From assembly GCF_037102585.1 (NCBI RefSeq), contig NW_027043822.1, positions 62,001-126,000 on the forward strand: a stretch of DNA of 64,000 nt. Direction: 5' to 3'. Below, piece after piece: positions 10,001-18,685 of the stretch. Numbering within the stretch: the stretch's first letter is position 1; every line of letters begins with the position of its first letter. The position numbers and the translations under genes are program-made. Below the pieces are notes generated by a model. The model saw only the letters and a list, made by a program, of their open reading frames with translations, did no database searches and was not told the origin of the DNA. Origin of the DNA: Saccharomycopsis crataegensis (Eukaryota > Ascomycota > Saccharomycetes > Ascoideales > Saccharomycopsidaceae).

Positions 10001-11534
10001 GAATTATATCAGCGGTGATTTGTGTAGCCAAGTAAGAGAAATCACCAACGGCGACTTGATAAGATCTAACGAAATTGAGTTTCAATTGCTGGGCATAACT
10101 AACGGTATAGGTTGACTTGGCCTTTTTCTTTTCAAGTTTGGAAGACTCCATGAAAAGTTGTTTGGTTTGATCAGCGTTGGCTTGCTGTTCATATTGGTCA
10201 ATTTCTTCACTCAATTTCTTGAACTCTGGAGAATTGTGCCAGTACTGTTCAAACTCCATGGCGGTTCTTGGAACTTTGTTTTCATACCCAGGTTTAGCGG
10301 ATCTGCCTTTTGGATCTGTAATTGCTGTCAAAAATTCCGGGGTAGCTTGACGCTTTGGACAGGCGTAGCCCATATCTTCGAAATATTGCTTAGCTTCATG
10401 AACTGGACCAAAATAAACTTGTCTACCTTCATAAAGAACTAAGACTTTATCGAATTTTTCATAAATATTTTCGGAGGCCTGATAAATTGTGACAAAGTTA
10501 GTAGCATCTAAAAGATTGGTGAGAACTCTTATAGCCGAAGCATATTCCAAGGCGGTAGAAGCATCCAAACCTCTGGTAGCATTATCCCAACAGTAAACTT
10601 TGGCATCGGCAGCTAAAGCTTCAGCGATAGAAACTCTTTTTCTTTCACCTCCAGAAACCCCACGGACAAAGTCGTTCCCAACTTTGGTGTTATAAGTGTG
10701 TCTCAAACCAAAGATGGTAGCCAACATATCGGTCTTGAAATCGACATATTGCTTAACGCTAGCATTATCAGTTACTGCATTTACTCTGACCTTTGGCACT
10801 TTACAGCCAACAGCAAATTTCAAAGTTTGCTGGACGGTCAAATGAGGAAAATGAACATCCAATTCTGGATTATAAATGATATCGTTCTTGTAGTGTTTCA
10901 ACATTTCCTCTTGAGGAACTCCATCGAAACTAATAGAACCTTCAGTACCTTGGTATTGGTCAAGGCCTTCCCCAGCAATGGTTTTAAGCAAAGAAGAACA
11001 CCCAGCACCCGGTCTACCGAGAACAAGACACATTTCACCTGCCTTGACAACGGCATTTGCTTTGTTGATGATTCTTCTAATTGGTTTTTCGCCTCTAGAA
11101 CGGATACCTGCAATGATATTGCCAGGGATGTTAACAGTTGACCCATAAGTTGGAGCAAGAGTCGCAGACTGGTCAACGGCGATGATGGCAGCATCCTTCA
11201 ACACCACTCCAGTTGATCTAAGTTTGACATTACCCTTTCCGGCGTTTTTCAAATAGCCTTTAAGCAATTGGGCAAGATCGAAATCGCTAGGATCGATAGT
11301 GAAAGTATTTCTGGTGGTGACGTTAGACAATTGTTTGGAAAGGGTTTCAAGACGGTGAAGAACATTGTTTGGGTCATTCTGGTCTACATGGGAGGCAATT
11401 CTGGAGATTGTTGCTATTTCGTCTGATGCATCGTCGGCCCCATACACATGGTTTTGATTGAAAGAACGGATATCGGAGCCTGAATCGATACCAGCATCAT
11501 CCGTGGCAGAGTTTTTTGTTTCTTCACTGGACAT
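7009..11534 (-). CDS. CDR/PDR-type ABC multidrug transporter, spliced
   Basis: Predicted 1485-residue full-size ABCG (PDR) efflux pump, order NBD1-TMD1-NBD2-TMD2, at the plasma membrane. NBD1 has the fungal degenerate Walker A GRPGAGCSS (Cys for Lys, about residue 172), signature VSGGERKRVS and Walker B WDNATRGLD. NBD2 has an intact Walker A GESGAGKTT, the degenerate signature NVEQRKKLS and LLFLDEPTSGLD. This asymmetry is the family hallmark. Exon 1 is 7511-11534 and exon 2 is 7009-7442, joined across a 68-nt intron. The junction reads GVVQPPTLMPGFWTF, matching CDR1-like proteins. Without splicing the frame runs into the intron. Length is close to Candida Cdr1 (1501). Azole and xenobiotic export is inferred; the paralogue number cannot be assigned. 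Confidence 0.93.
7443..7510 (-). other. Spliceosomal intron in the ABC transporter
   Basis: On the minus strand the donor is GTAAGT, a perfect TACTAAC branch point lies at 7457-7463 and the acceptor is a T-rich tract ending in TAG. Removing these 68 bases joins the frames in phase and restores the conserved VQPP-LMPGFW region. Confidence 0.93.
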
Positions 11535-12086
11535 TGTGAATGGTTGAATTGCAATGGATAGGCAACGTCAAACAACACAAGATAGGAGAAGAAAGCTGGG
11601 ATTGTTTTGTTTAGCTATGAATTTTCAAGGATGGCTCATGTGGACAAAAATCAAAAGCAGGAAAACCCACAAATATATATGAGAAGTTAAAGTTTTTTTG
11701 CATGGTTGAGCCGGGTAACAGAATTTTCGTATTGGCCAAAAATTCTTTTTTGTTTGTTTGTTTGTTTATTTGTTTGTTTGTTCCGAGAAAAATATGGAAG
11801 ACTTGCGCCAACGCCATGACACCAGAAGGGTTGCGAAAACCACAGCACATGCTGTCTGTAGAGCTAAACACTATTGTAATAGACCTCCTCTGGGGCAATT
11901 GAATTGTAACTGGGGGAATTGAAACATCACCAATGTCGACTGGATAACACAGCCTTCTAACATCCGATCGATGCCCGCCGTAATTCCGCTGCCGCCTCGG
12001 GGCTATCTTTAAATCCTGCACTCAGCACGGAGCAAATTTCCTTTTGTGGGCATTTTTTGACAGTATCACGAATTCATGCGATACCT

Positions 12087-12096
12087 CGGACCTCGG
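12087..12096. promoter_or_regulatory. CGG-N4-CGG element, possible drug-response site
   Basis: CGGACCTCGG is a direct repeat of CGG triplets with a four-base spacer, about 553 bases upstream of the ABC transporter ATG. Candida albicans Tac1, a zinc-cluster factor, acts on CDR genes through CGG-N4-CGG. Spacing and target gene match; binding is inferred. Confidence 0.45.
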
Positions 12097-12183
12097 AACC
12101 CCAAACACTACAAAACAACTGATGAATTGCTAGACGTTCTCAGTGCCTCAGGGACAAAATAGGATAACAAAAAAATACAAGTA

Positions 12184-12195
12184 TATTCCGGAATA
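12184..12195. promoter_or_regulatory. 12-bp perfect palindrome TATTCCGGAATA
   Basis: A perfect inverted repeat with abutting CCG/CGG half sites upstream of the ABC transporter. It could be a zinc-cluster factor site. A similar palindrome, TTCGGCCGAA, lies at 12353-12362 with another CCG directly after it. Confidence 0.35.
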
Positions 12196-12510
12196 GCTTT
12201 ATTATTGCAAAGCAATGAAAGATGCTTTTGTTTTTGTTGTTGGTAACCTTTATTGTCGTGGGTGGAGATTCACTCCCCCACCCCCCTCCTTCCGATACTG
12301 CTGTTCCTTTTTGTTTTTTCTGGAACAAAAAAATTTTTCCACCGCGCAGCAATTCGGCCGAACCGAATCCAACTGTATTTGCGACGGTAGGGCCATCAGT
12401 AACGCAATTACTAATAAAATGGACACTATTATAATGTGTGTTTTATGTACATTTTGCCATTAGTAATAGTGTGGTTATTGTTCTTATAAATATAGTATAG
12501 TATATTTGTA

Positions 12511-13407
12511 TTATAATAGTATCAATGATTCAACCATGCTGGCCACTGGCTTTCTCCAATTCATGAAATTGAAGCAATCTTTGTGATAACTGCTGCCATT
12601 GGCTCGAACCATATCATCATCAAATAATTTATCCAAATTCCCCATGCCACTAACAGTCAATCTGCTTTGACTATCGGCCACTTCACCAGCAGGGTTCCCG
12701 CATACTAAACAACACTTGCTTAACCTTTCCTTGCCTCTTTGTCCTTGTGTTGCCATCCCATAATAATAGTTGATGTCCCGAGGTTTACTATTACTGGTCA
12801 CAAGTTGAGCCACCACGGCATCCAAATCTATTTGCCGGCTCAACCTTGCTGAGTTTAGCACCACTATGCAATTCTGAAGTTGGGATTTCATAGACATCAC
12901 ATCATCAACAATTGACCTCGCTAGACGACTTACCAATGCGTGGTCTTCTGACCCGCCAGACTCGTTAGCAGTGCCTACGGAGTCAATGTCTCCGATGAAA
13001 TCATTAGATGATCTCAATTGTAGCAGGTATAAACGGGACTTAATGTGCCTATTCCGTAATGTCGCCACTAATATTCTTAAAATTTTCACTATGTATACAA
13101 GAAGAAATGTTTTCACATTAGGATGATGGATAATTTTCTTTCTGGTAGTTGGTAGCTTGACGTCAGATTTGAACGATTGGAAAAATGATTTAAGATCCGT
13201 GGTCAAGGATCCGATTCCTTCAAGGACTTGAGTCACCAGAGGATTGAGTAGTTCAGAAGAGTCAGAGATGTCTGTTAATATTGATGGTTGGGAATTGAGT
13301 ATTGAGGGATGAATAATGTTTCTTGGAGTTGATGATGAGACAGGCTGTGTTGCTCCGAAAGAATGCCTTGGTTTTTCTGAAAAGGAAATATCTATCAACT
13401 GATTCAT
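12511..13407 (-). CDS. Unrecognised protein with a C-terminal Cys/His cluster
   Basis: Predicted 298-residue protein that I do not recognise. The N-terminal 60 residues are Ser/Pro-rich. A middle part (about 60-190) is helical and basic with a hydrophobic stretch (VKTFLLVYIVKILRILVATL). Near the end CCLVCGNP is followed about 40 residues later by YHKDCFNF, a CxxC...HxxC pattern that may bind zinc in the manner of a RING or zinc ribbon. The open frame begins six codons earlier at a GTG; the first ATG is at 13407 and gives MNQLIDISF. The neighbouring gene on the same strand is also unrecognised. A genuine gene is likely from length and composition. Function is unknown. Confidence 0.7.
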   Translation of the reverse strand: MNQLIDISFSEKPRHSFGATQPVSSSTPRNIIHPSILNSQPSILTDISDSSELLNPLVTQVLEGIGSLTTDLKSFFQSFKSDVKLPTTRKKIIHHPNVKTFLLVYIVKILRILVATLRNRHIKSRLYLLQLRSSNDFIGDIDSVGTANESGGSEDHALVSRLARSIVDDVMSMKSQLQNCIVVLNSARLSRQIDLDAVVAQLVTSNSKPRDINYYYGMATQGQRGKERLSKCCLVCGNPAGEVADSQSRLTVSGMGNLDKLFDDDMVRANGSSYHKDCFNFMNWRKPVASMVESLILL

Positions 13408-13511
13408 ATTCTTACTATACTCCACCCTTTTTATTTTTGGAATACAAGACGAATTGGCTTATTCATTGAGTATACAAGTTTATGTACCAAGCCAGAAAAA
13501 TGTTGACACAT

Positions 13512-13560
<49 letters not shown>

Positions 13561-13841
13561 AAAATAGTGCATCTGATGATTGTTGCATATTGTTGCATTC
13601 GGCGATGCATACATGTTATTTTATCATCAATAACTAATATTATTATTGCTTCAGGTATTCTTAGTCAATATAGTTATAAGGTCTAGTGTTCCGATATTCA
13701 ATTATATTTATGTTTTTAGATATGAAGTTTTGAGGATTCAATTTATATGGATGGCTTTCTGAATATCATCAGCCGTTATAAAAAAAACTATCAATAAGTA
13801 AGGAGGCAAAACTTTTTTTTTTTTCTCAATTATATTTGGTA
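13408..13841. other. Intergenic region with a 46-base A tract
   Basis: About 430 bases between two same-strand genes, dominated by the homopolymer at 13513-13558 and otherwise AT-rich. Nothing gene-like is seen. Confidence 0.6.
13513..13558. repeat. Homopolymer A46
   Basis: An uninterrupted run of about 46 adenines directly upstream of the unrecognised gene at 12511-13407. Such tracts exclude nucleosomes; they are also prone to length errors in sequencing. Confidence 0.9.
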
Positions 13842-14705
13842 TTAATTAAAGAGCTTTCTATTATGTAATTTTTCATTGCATTTGTTTTTTTCCTTTGTGT
13901 AAGCTTCCAAAAGCTCACCATTTTCAGCTTTATCAGTCTGCAAATTCGTAAACTCATGGGTAACCATTGAATGTTGCGAGTTGAAATCTCTCATTTTAGA
14001 AATGAGGTTGTGCAAATCATGGCTATCGTTGTCAGCTAGACAACCAATTGCTTCTGCGATGAACACAGCATTGGTGCGGAAATAATCATTCTCAACGAGG
14101 TATGGGGTGTATATGTGAGGTTGTATGGAGTGAACCGATGAATGAGACGAGTTCGTTGATTTGAGCAGTAATTCAGGAAATTTCAGTTGGCGTTGCCTTG
14201 AGACATAGGAGTCGACATCGATATTCGTGAAAATCGAAACGATCTCCACAATAACAGAATGAAGAATTTCAAGCTGGGAAATCATCTCGGCTATAGATGA
14301 TTCATATTCAGATTTCATGATCACACCTTTATCAAGTTTTGTCTTTTTCAAAGGTGGAGCGCTAATATTCGATGTGATGCGGTCACCAATTTGTTGAAGA
14401 CAATTCTTCAAATGTATTAACTTGAGTGAGAAATAGCAATTTACTATCCCAAGATTGAATAACTCCACCAAATTGTTAAGAAGATAGATATCCAATTTTT
14501 CAATCAACTGAAGACAGATTTCCTCGGTTATATCATCAGATGTGGTGGTATTCCCTGGCTGGGGATCAGCAGCTGAATGAACATGTTGCTTAATACCAGT
14601 ACTGTTATTATTTGTTTCATTGGTAATAACATCTTTTGGAGAATGGGAAGCATGCAATTTGAGACTGCAATTTTGGGGGTTGATTGGTTGAAACGCTTGA
14701 GTCAT
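13842..14705 (-). CDS. Unrecognised mostly helical protein
   Basis: Predicted 287-residue protein that I cannot assign. The first 50 residues are low complexity and rich in Asn, Thr and His. From about residue 55 it is predicted helical: ICLQLIEKLDIYLLNNLVELF, then a KKTK basic patch and an amphipathic stretch around SSIAEMISQLEILHSVIVEIV. The C-terminus is charged (EAYTKEKNKCNEKLHNRK). No signal peptide or clear domain is visible. It starts at the ATG at 14705. The helical pattern would suit a subunit of a nuclear or kinetochore assembly, but that is a guess from shape only. Confidence 0.65.
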   Translation of the reverse strand: MTQAFQPINPQNCSLKLHASHSPKDVITNETNNNSTGIKQHVHSAADPQPGNTTTSDDITEEICLQLIEKLDIYLLNNLVELFNLGIVNCYFSLKLIHLKNCLQQIGDRITSNISAPPLKKTKLDKGVIMKSEYESSIAEMISQLEILHSVIVEIVSIFTNIDVDSYVSRQRQLKFPELLLKSTNSSHSSVHSIQPHIYTPYLVENDYFRTNAVFIAEAIGCLADNDSHDLHNLISKMRDFNSQHSMVTHEFTNLQTDKAENGELLEAYTKEKNKCNEKLHNRKLFN

Positions 14706-14967
14706 CGTGAGTTATAAGATGGTAAAAATGGGGTGTATTTTATGATGATTGAAAGATTTCTATTTTTTCTTCTGGTTGTTAATGTGCTTGATCAAATAAT
14801 ATCCTTAATAATTATGACTGCTAATTTTTTTGAAGAGGATGTGCTGATCATATATATATATATATATGGTGTAGCTTTCAGTGAGTCATGAAAAATCTAA
14901 CTGAAAAATATGATTATGCTATATAAAAAAAAAATAATATCGGTGAGTAAAAAAAAAAAGAAAGAAG

Positions 14968-15013
<46 letters not shown>
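14968..15013. repeat. Second A46 homopolymer within an A-rich tract
   Basis: About 46 adenines in a row, set in an 87-base A-rich stretch with scattered G. It lies 1.4 kb from a run of almost the same length at 13513. Confidence 0.9.
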
Positions 15014-15015
<2 letters not shown>

Positions 15016-16218
15016 AAGAAAGGAAAAAAAAAAAAGTGTTTAAAAATGAACGGCAAAGACGAAGCTAGTTTCTAAAATTGGTAAGAATGAAACGGTTGCC
15101 AGTATATTGTAATGAACATGGACACGCTGCATCCATAAATGTGTCAAAACAGCATAATTTCCCTAGTTGAGCGATGATCCCAAACATTGGGCGTCAAAAA
15201 CCACACTGGGTGCGTTTAGACTTCTTCGCTTGCAGCAATTCATGAAGCATCAAAAGCAATGATGCTGACCTACACCACAATAATACTCATGTTCGCTGGA
15301 TATAGCAGATCAATGTCGAAAAAAAAAGAAATGTTAGTCTCACGCTGCTCAATCACAACACCAAAAATTCAACGAGTGGCTCGGGATATATGAGAAAAGT
15401 CATTGCAGACATCCACTATATGCACTGTGAAAATAGGTCAGGATAAGGAATAAGAGCAGCATACGATAATCATAACTCAAAGGTGTAAAACAAAAGATAA
15501 TAACACTAAGGGATAAATGAATTACTTTTTTTTCTCTCCCTAATTCACGTTAGTGACCATTTTTCAAAATCCAAAAAAAAATCCAATAAGATCCCCAAAC
15601 CTGCAGATCTGGCGACCTGCATCCTGAACGGTTTGCACCGGTGACAAAAACCAACTGAGAACGGAATATTATGTGCAACACTGTGTTGAAACATCAATTC
15701 AAAAACTTCTATTTCTATTAATCCTGAAAAGCGGTTCTACTTGCCATCCGTTTGGGGGAGAGGAAATGGTTAGTATATGCCTCTTTTTAGCAAGTAATAA
15801 AAACACCCGTAACCATATATGCATGCATCTATCCAAGGATTATGGTTATTGCTCTTATTTCATCCAATATATAATAATAGGCAATAAGGAACTGTATATA
15901 TCGTTCAGGCTATATGTCATCTACATGGTAAAGCTTTCAAATATTAGTGCCTTTTAGATTGAGCACATGATTATGGTTTCTCTACCAAACATTGACGCAA
16001 TCAACCATCCATTTCACCTCACTTGACGTGTGACATCAGCAAAAACCAAGGGTGAATATTGTGTATGTGATATATATTTGGTGGATAACTTGCAACTTGC
16101 ACTATCTTGCTTTGCTTCTAATTGACTCCCTTCTGTCTTCCATCATCGCCCAAAATAAGGCCCTTCGGTTGGCGCGAAAACGTGGTGACAACCGACCGCC
16201 TTCCCCTTTTGGGTACTC

Positions 16219-16224
16219 CACGTG
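16219..16224. promoter_or_regulatory. CACGTG E-box upstream of the bHLH gene
   Basis: CACGTG lies 243 bases upstream of the bHLH gene's ATG. bHLH factors of this class bind E-boxes, so autoregulation or control by another bHLH factor is possible. This is inference from a six-base match. Confidence 0.35.
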
Positions 16225-16466
16225 TGTATGCAAGATAACACCCATGAGACCTCACAACGTTTTTGACCCTCCACACACTTAGCACCAGTGTAAATGTCGA
16301 TGATTTGGATATTTATATATATATATTATACTTTAATACCCTTCTCTTGCCCTGTCACTAAGAAGGTTCGTTTCAGTCACAATAGCAATAGCTACCTATC
16401 CCTTTAATATCCATTTATTCGTACATATATCCTACAACTTTGTGTCATATACAACCTCTATTTGTG

Positions 16467-18257
16467 ATGCCACCATTCCCTGCCCCACCTAGTTTTAAAT
16501 CAACAATCATCCAAATAAAACCAAATAGTAAAATCCCACAAATATCGTCTTCCAAACAAACTGGAACGCCAAGACCACAGAGAAAAGCCGCCTCCAAGAG
16601 AAAGTTCACAGATGATGAAGAAGATGATAATAAGGACATAAATGATGATACTAATGCACATTCAAAGCTCACTAATGGATCAAAATCCACAGCCCTGAAT
16701 AGCCTGGCCAACAAAAAGAAAAAGGATACTAAAGTCTCTCATTCAATGATCGAGAAAAAAAGAAGAGTCAAATTGAATCGTGAATTCGAAGTTTTGAAAA
16801 TTCTTGTCCCTGCCTGTCGAAACTCTATCCTTAATTCAAACAACAATTCAAATCAAATCAATGATGGGATGTATAAGTTAGCGATTCTTCAAGCAAGTGT
16901 GGAATACATCAACTATTTGCACGAAATCATTAGATTAATGTATCAAAAAAACCAACTTCAAAGCCAGGGAAATAGCCATAATAAAAATATCAAAAACACT
17001 GATAACATGAACTTTGCAAAACTAAGCTTATGCTTAGAAAACTATAGAAATCTAGATTATGATTTCAATTTCAGTGAAATCATGAGAATTTTCAAGTACA
17101 TGAATAGTTATGGAAGACTATCGATAACCAAAAGACTGAAGTCAAGCGATCTGTCAAACACAATTTCTAATTCTATCAATCTCGGAAGTGACAATTATCA
17201 ATTGATTAGTGACGAAGGATTTCATAAATACCTTATTTCAAAAGGTATCAAACAACTGGAAATAGATAATTTCAAGTTGTTCTTCAGCATTGTCGACTTG
17301 CAAGAAGAAAATCAGCCTTCCACAACTAATAATGGCACTCCTCCAAGATTTAATGACCATATTTTCAATGGCAATGAAAACCCTCCTATCTCCAACCATT
17401 CATATCAACAATCAAGTTTTTCCAATATAAATTTTTACTCGAAAAGTTCGTCTAATAAAATAGATTCCTTGACTTGGAAACGTTGCTCTCCTCAAGTTTC
17501 CCCGGCTACAGCCAATTATTTGAATTTGCCTCTACAAGAAAACTCAGCCAATTCGTATAATGTCAATAAAGAATTCCAACTCCCTGGTCCCATTATGGAT
17601 TTACCAACAAATAATTCTACCAACATCCCAAACACTAACAAATCCTCATTAGCCTATATCCAGCGCCAGCAAATGAGTCGAAAACACTCTTCCAGCTTTT
17701 CGTCGCCAATTTTTTCTGATTCATCAAATAATCCCCAATCTACCACATCTGAAAATCCTTCTTCCCATTCTTCGGCCGGTGGTAATACTAGCCTGACCCC
17801 AAATTTTTCGTTACCTTCTCCTTTCAAGATGCAAGGATTTGAAGTAAACAATTCATTGTCAATAGCAACCCAGAATTCTGCCACCGCCCCCAACAACATT
17901 CTGTACAGTGTTAGCAATGGTGATCTTTTCTCCCTTTCCCCAAACTCTTTCTCCTCCTTGTTGAAGACTCCTAAATTTGAAAACATTAACAAGCATCTGA
18001 TGTCCATGGCTGCCACAGGTACCACTAATGGTATTGATAATGAGCCATTGAATAAAACCAAAGAGGCAGGCGAGGCATTGTTGTACATGAAAAGAAATAG
18101 TATTGATAGAAATAAATCAGCGGTAGGAGGATCTGTTAGCAGTTCTACTTCTAATGATATTGGCTTAGGGGTGCTGTCCTATGGCATGGGCAAACGCAGC
18201 AGCGGTGGTGATGATGATAAGATGCGGGTTTCGAAAATCAGCAATATTCTTAATTGA
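16467..18257 (+). CDS. bHLH transcription factor
   Basis: Predicted 596-residue DNA-binding regulator. Residues about 88-160 form a basic helix-loop-helix: the basic region reads SHSMIEKKRRVKLNREFEVLK, followed by LVPACR, an Asn/Ser-rich loop and the second helix KLAILQASVEYINYLHEII. The Glu and Arg that contact CANNTG are present in EKKRR. The loop is lengthened by about ten Asn/Ser residues. An NLS-like RPQRKAASKRK precedes it, and the remaining 430 residues are Asn/Ser/Pro-rich, typical of yeast activation or repression regions. The longest frame begins nine codons earlier at TTG; the ATG at 16467 is chosen. Family membership is firm. I cannot match it to a named yeast regulator such as INO2/4, RTG or TYE7. 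Confidence 0.85.
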   Translation: MPPFPAPPSFKSTIIQIKPNSKIPQISSSKQTGTPRPQRKAASKRKFTDDEEDDNKDINDDTNAHSKLTNGSKSTALNSLANKKKKDTKVSHSMIEKKRRVKLNREFEVLKILVPACRNSILNSNNNSNQINDGMYKLAILQASVEYINYLHEIIRLMYQKNQLQSQGNSHNKNIKNTDNMNFAKLSLCLENYRNLDYDFNFSEIMRIFKYMNSYGRLSITKRLKSSDLSNTISNSINLGSDNYQLISDEGFHKYLISKGIKQLEIDNFKLFFSIVDLQEENQPSTTNNGTPPRFNDHIFNGNENPPISNHSYQQSSFSNINFYSKSSSNKIDSLTWKRCSPQVSPATANYLNLPLQENSANSYNVNKEFQLPGPIMDLPTNNSTNIPNTNKSSLAYIQRQQMSRKHSSSFSSPIFSDSSNNPQSTTSENPSSHSSAGGNTSLTPNFSLPSPFKMQGFEVNNSLSIATQNSATAPNNILYSVSNGDLFSLSPNSFSSLLKTPKFENINKHLMSMAATGTTNGIDNEPLNKTKEAGEALLYMKRNSIDRNKSAVGGSVSSSTSNDIGLGVLSYGMGKRSSGGDDDKMRVSKISNILN

Positions 18258-18685
18258 CCATTGGTGATCGACCCAATGCCATGGTGTGAGTTCTCCATAG
18301 CTATATTATATCTTATTCTTCAATAGCATGTAATAGACTTATAAAACAATATTTGCCAAATAAATAGGTTTGCAGTAACATAAAACGCGTAGATGATGAT
18401 AGATGTTGAGAAAAGTGAAGTGGCCGTACATTATTTACCCGGCCCTCCAACTGTTTTGACACGGGCCATTCAAACCAGCGAATTCTTTTGGTAAAAAAAG
18501 AAAAAAAAAAAAAAACCTGAGTTGGCTTTTTGATAATTGACGATTTCTCCAAATTAAACACATCTTAACAAGCAACAAAAAAAAAAAAAGCGAACTACTC
18601 TCAATTGAGTTATTGAATCATTGCATTTCCTTGATAAATTTGAGCATCCATCTCAGGGAATATAGACTGCTGCCAAACTGAAAAT
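18258..18685. other. Short intergenic region between two plus-strand genes
   Basis: About 430 bases with A runs at 18496-18516 and 18577-18589 and an ACGCGT at 18385-18390. Nothing else is seen. Confidence 0.5.

Larger units (their letters stand above)
11535..12510. other. Long promoter region of the ABC transporter
   Basis: Nearly 1 kb upstream of the pump and downstream of the next minus-strand gene. It has a TATATAT about 140 bases from the ATG (11674-11680), a CGG-N4-CGG element, two inverted CCGG/CGGCCG palindromes and a short T/TTTG simple repeat (11747-11782). No gene is seen. Confidence 0.5.
14706..16466. other. Large divergent promoter region
   Basis: About 1.76 kb separating the minus-strand helical protein from the plus-strand bHLH gene. 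It has a TA dinucleotide run (about 14851-14867), an A-rich tract of nearly 90 bases (14949-15035), an E-box at 16219-16224 and a TATATA stretch at about 16312-16327. A 94-codon frame at 15673 lacks coding character and I do not call it. Confidence 0.5.

Noticed and set aside
15673-15957. 94-codon plus-strand frame in the bHLH upstream region
   Set aside because: No ATG context, signature or coding-like codon use; probably chance.
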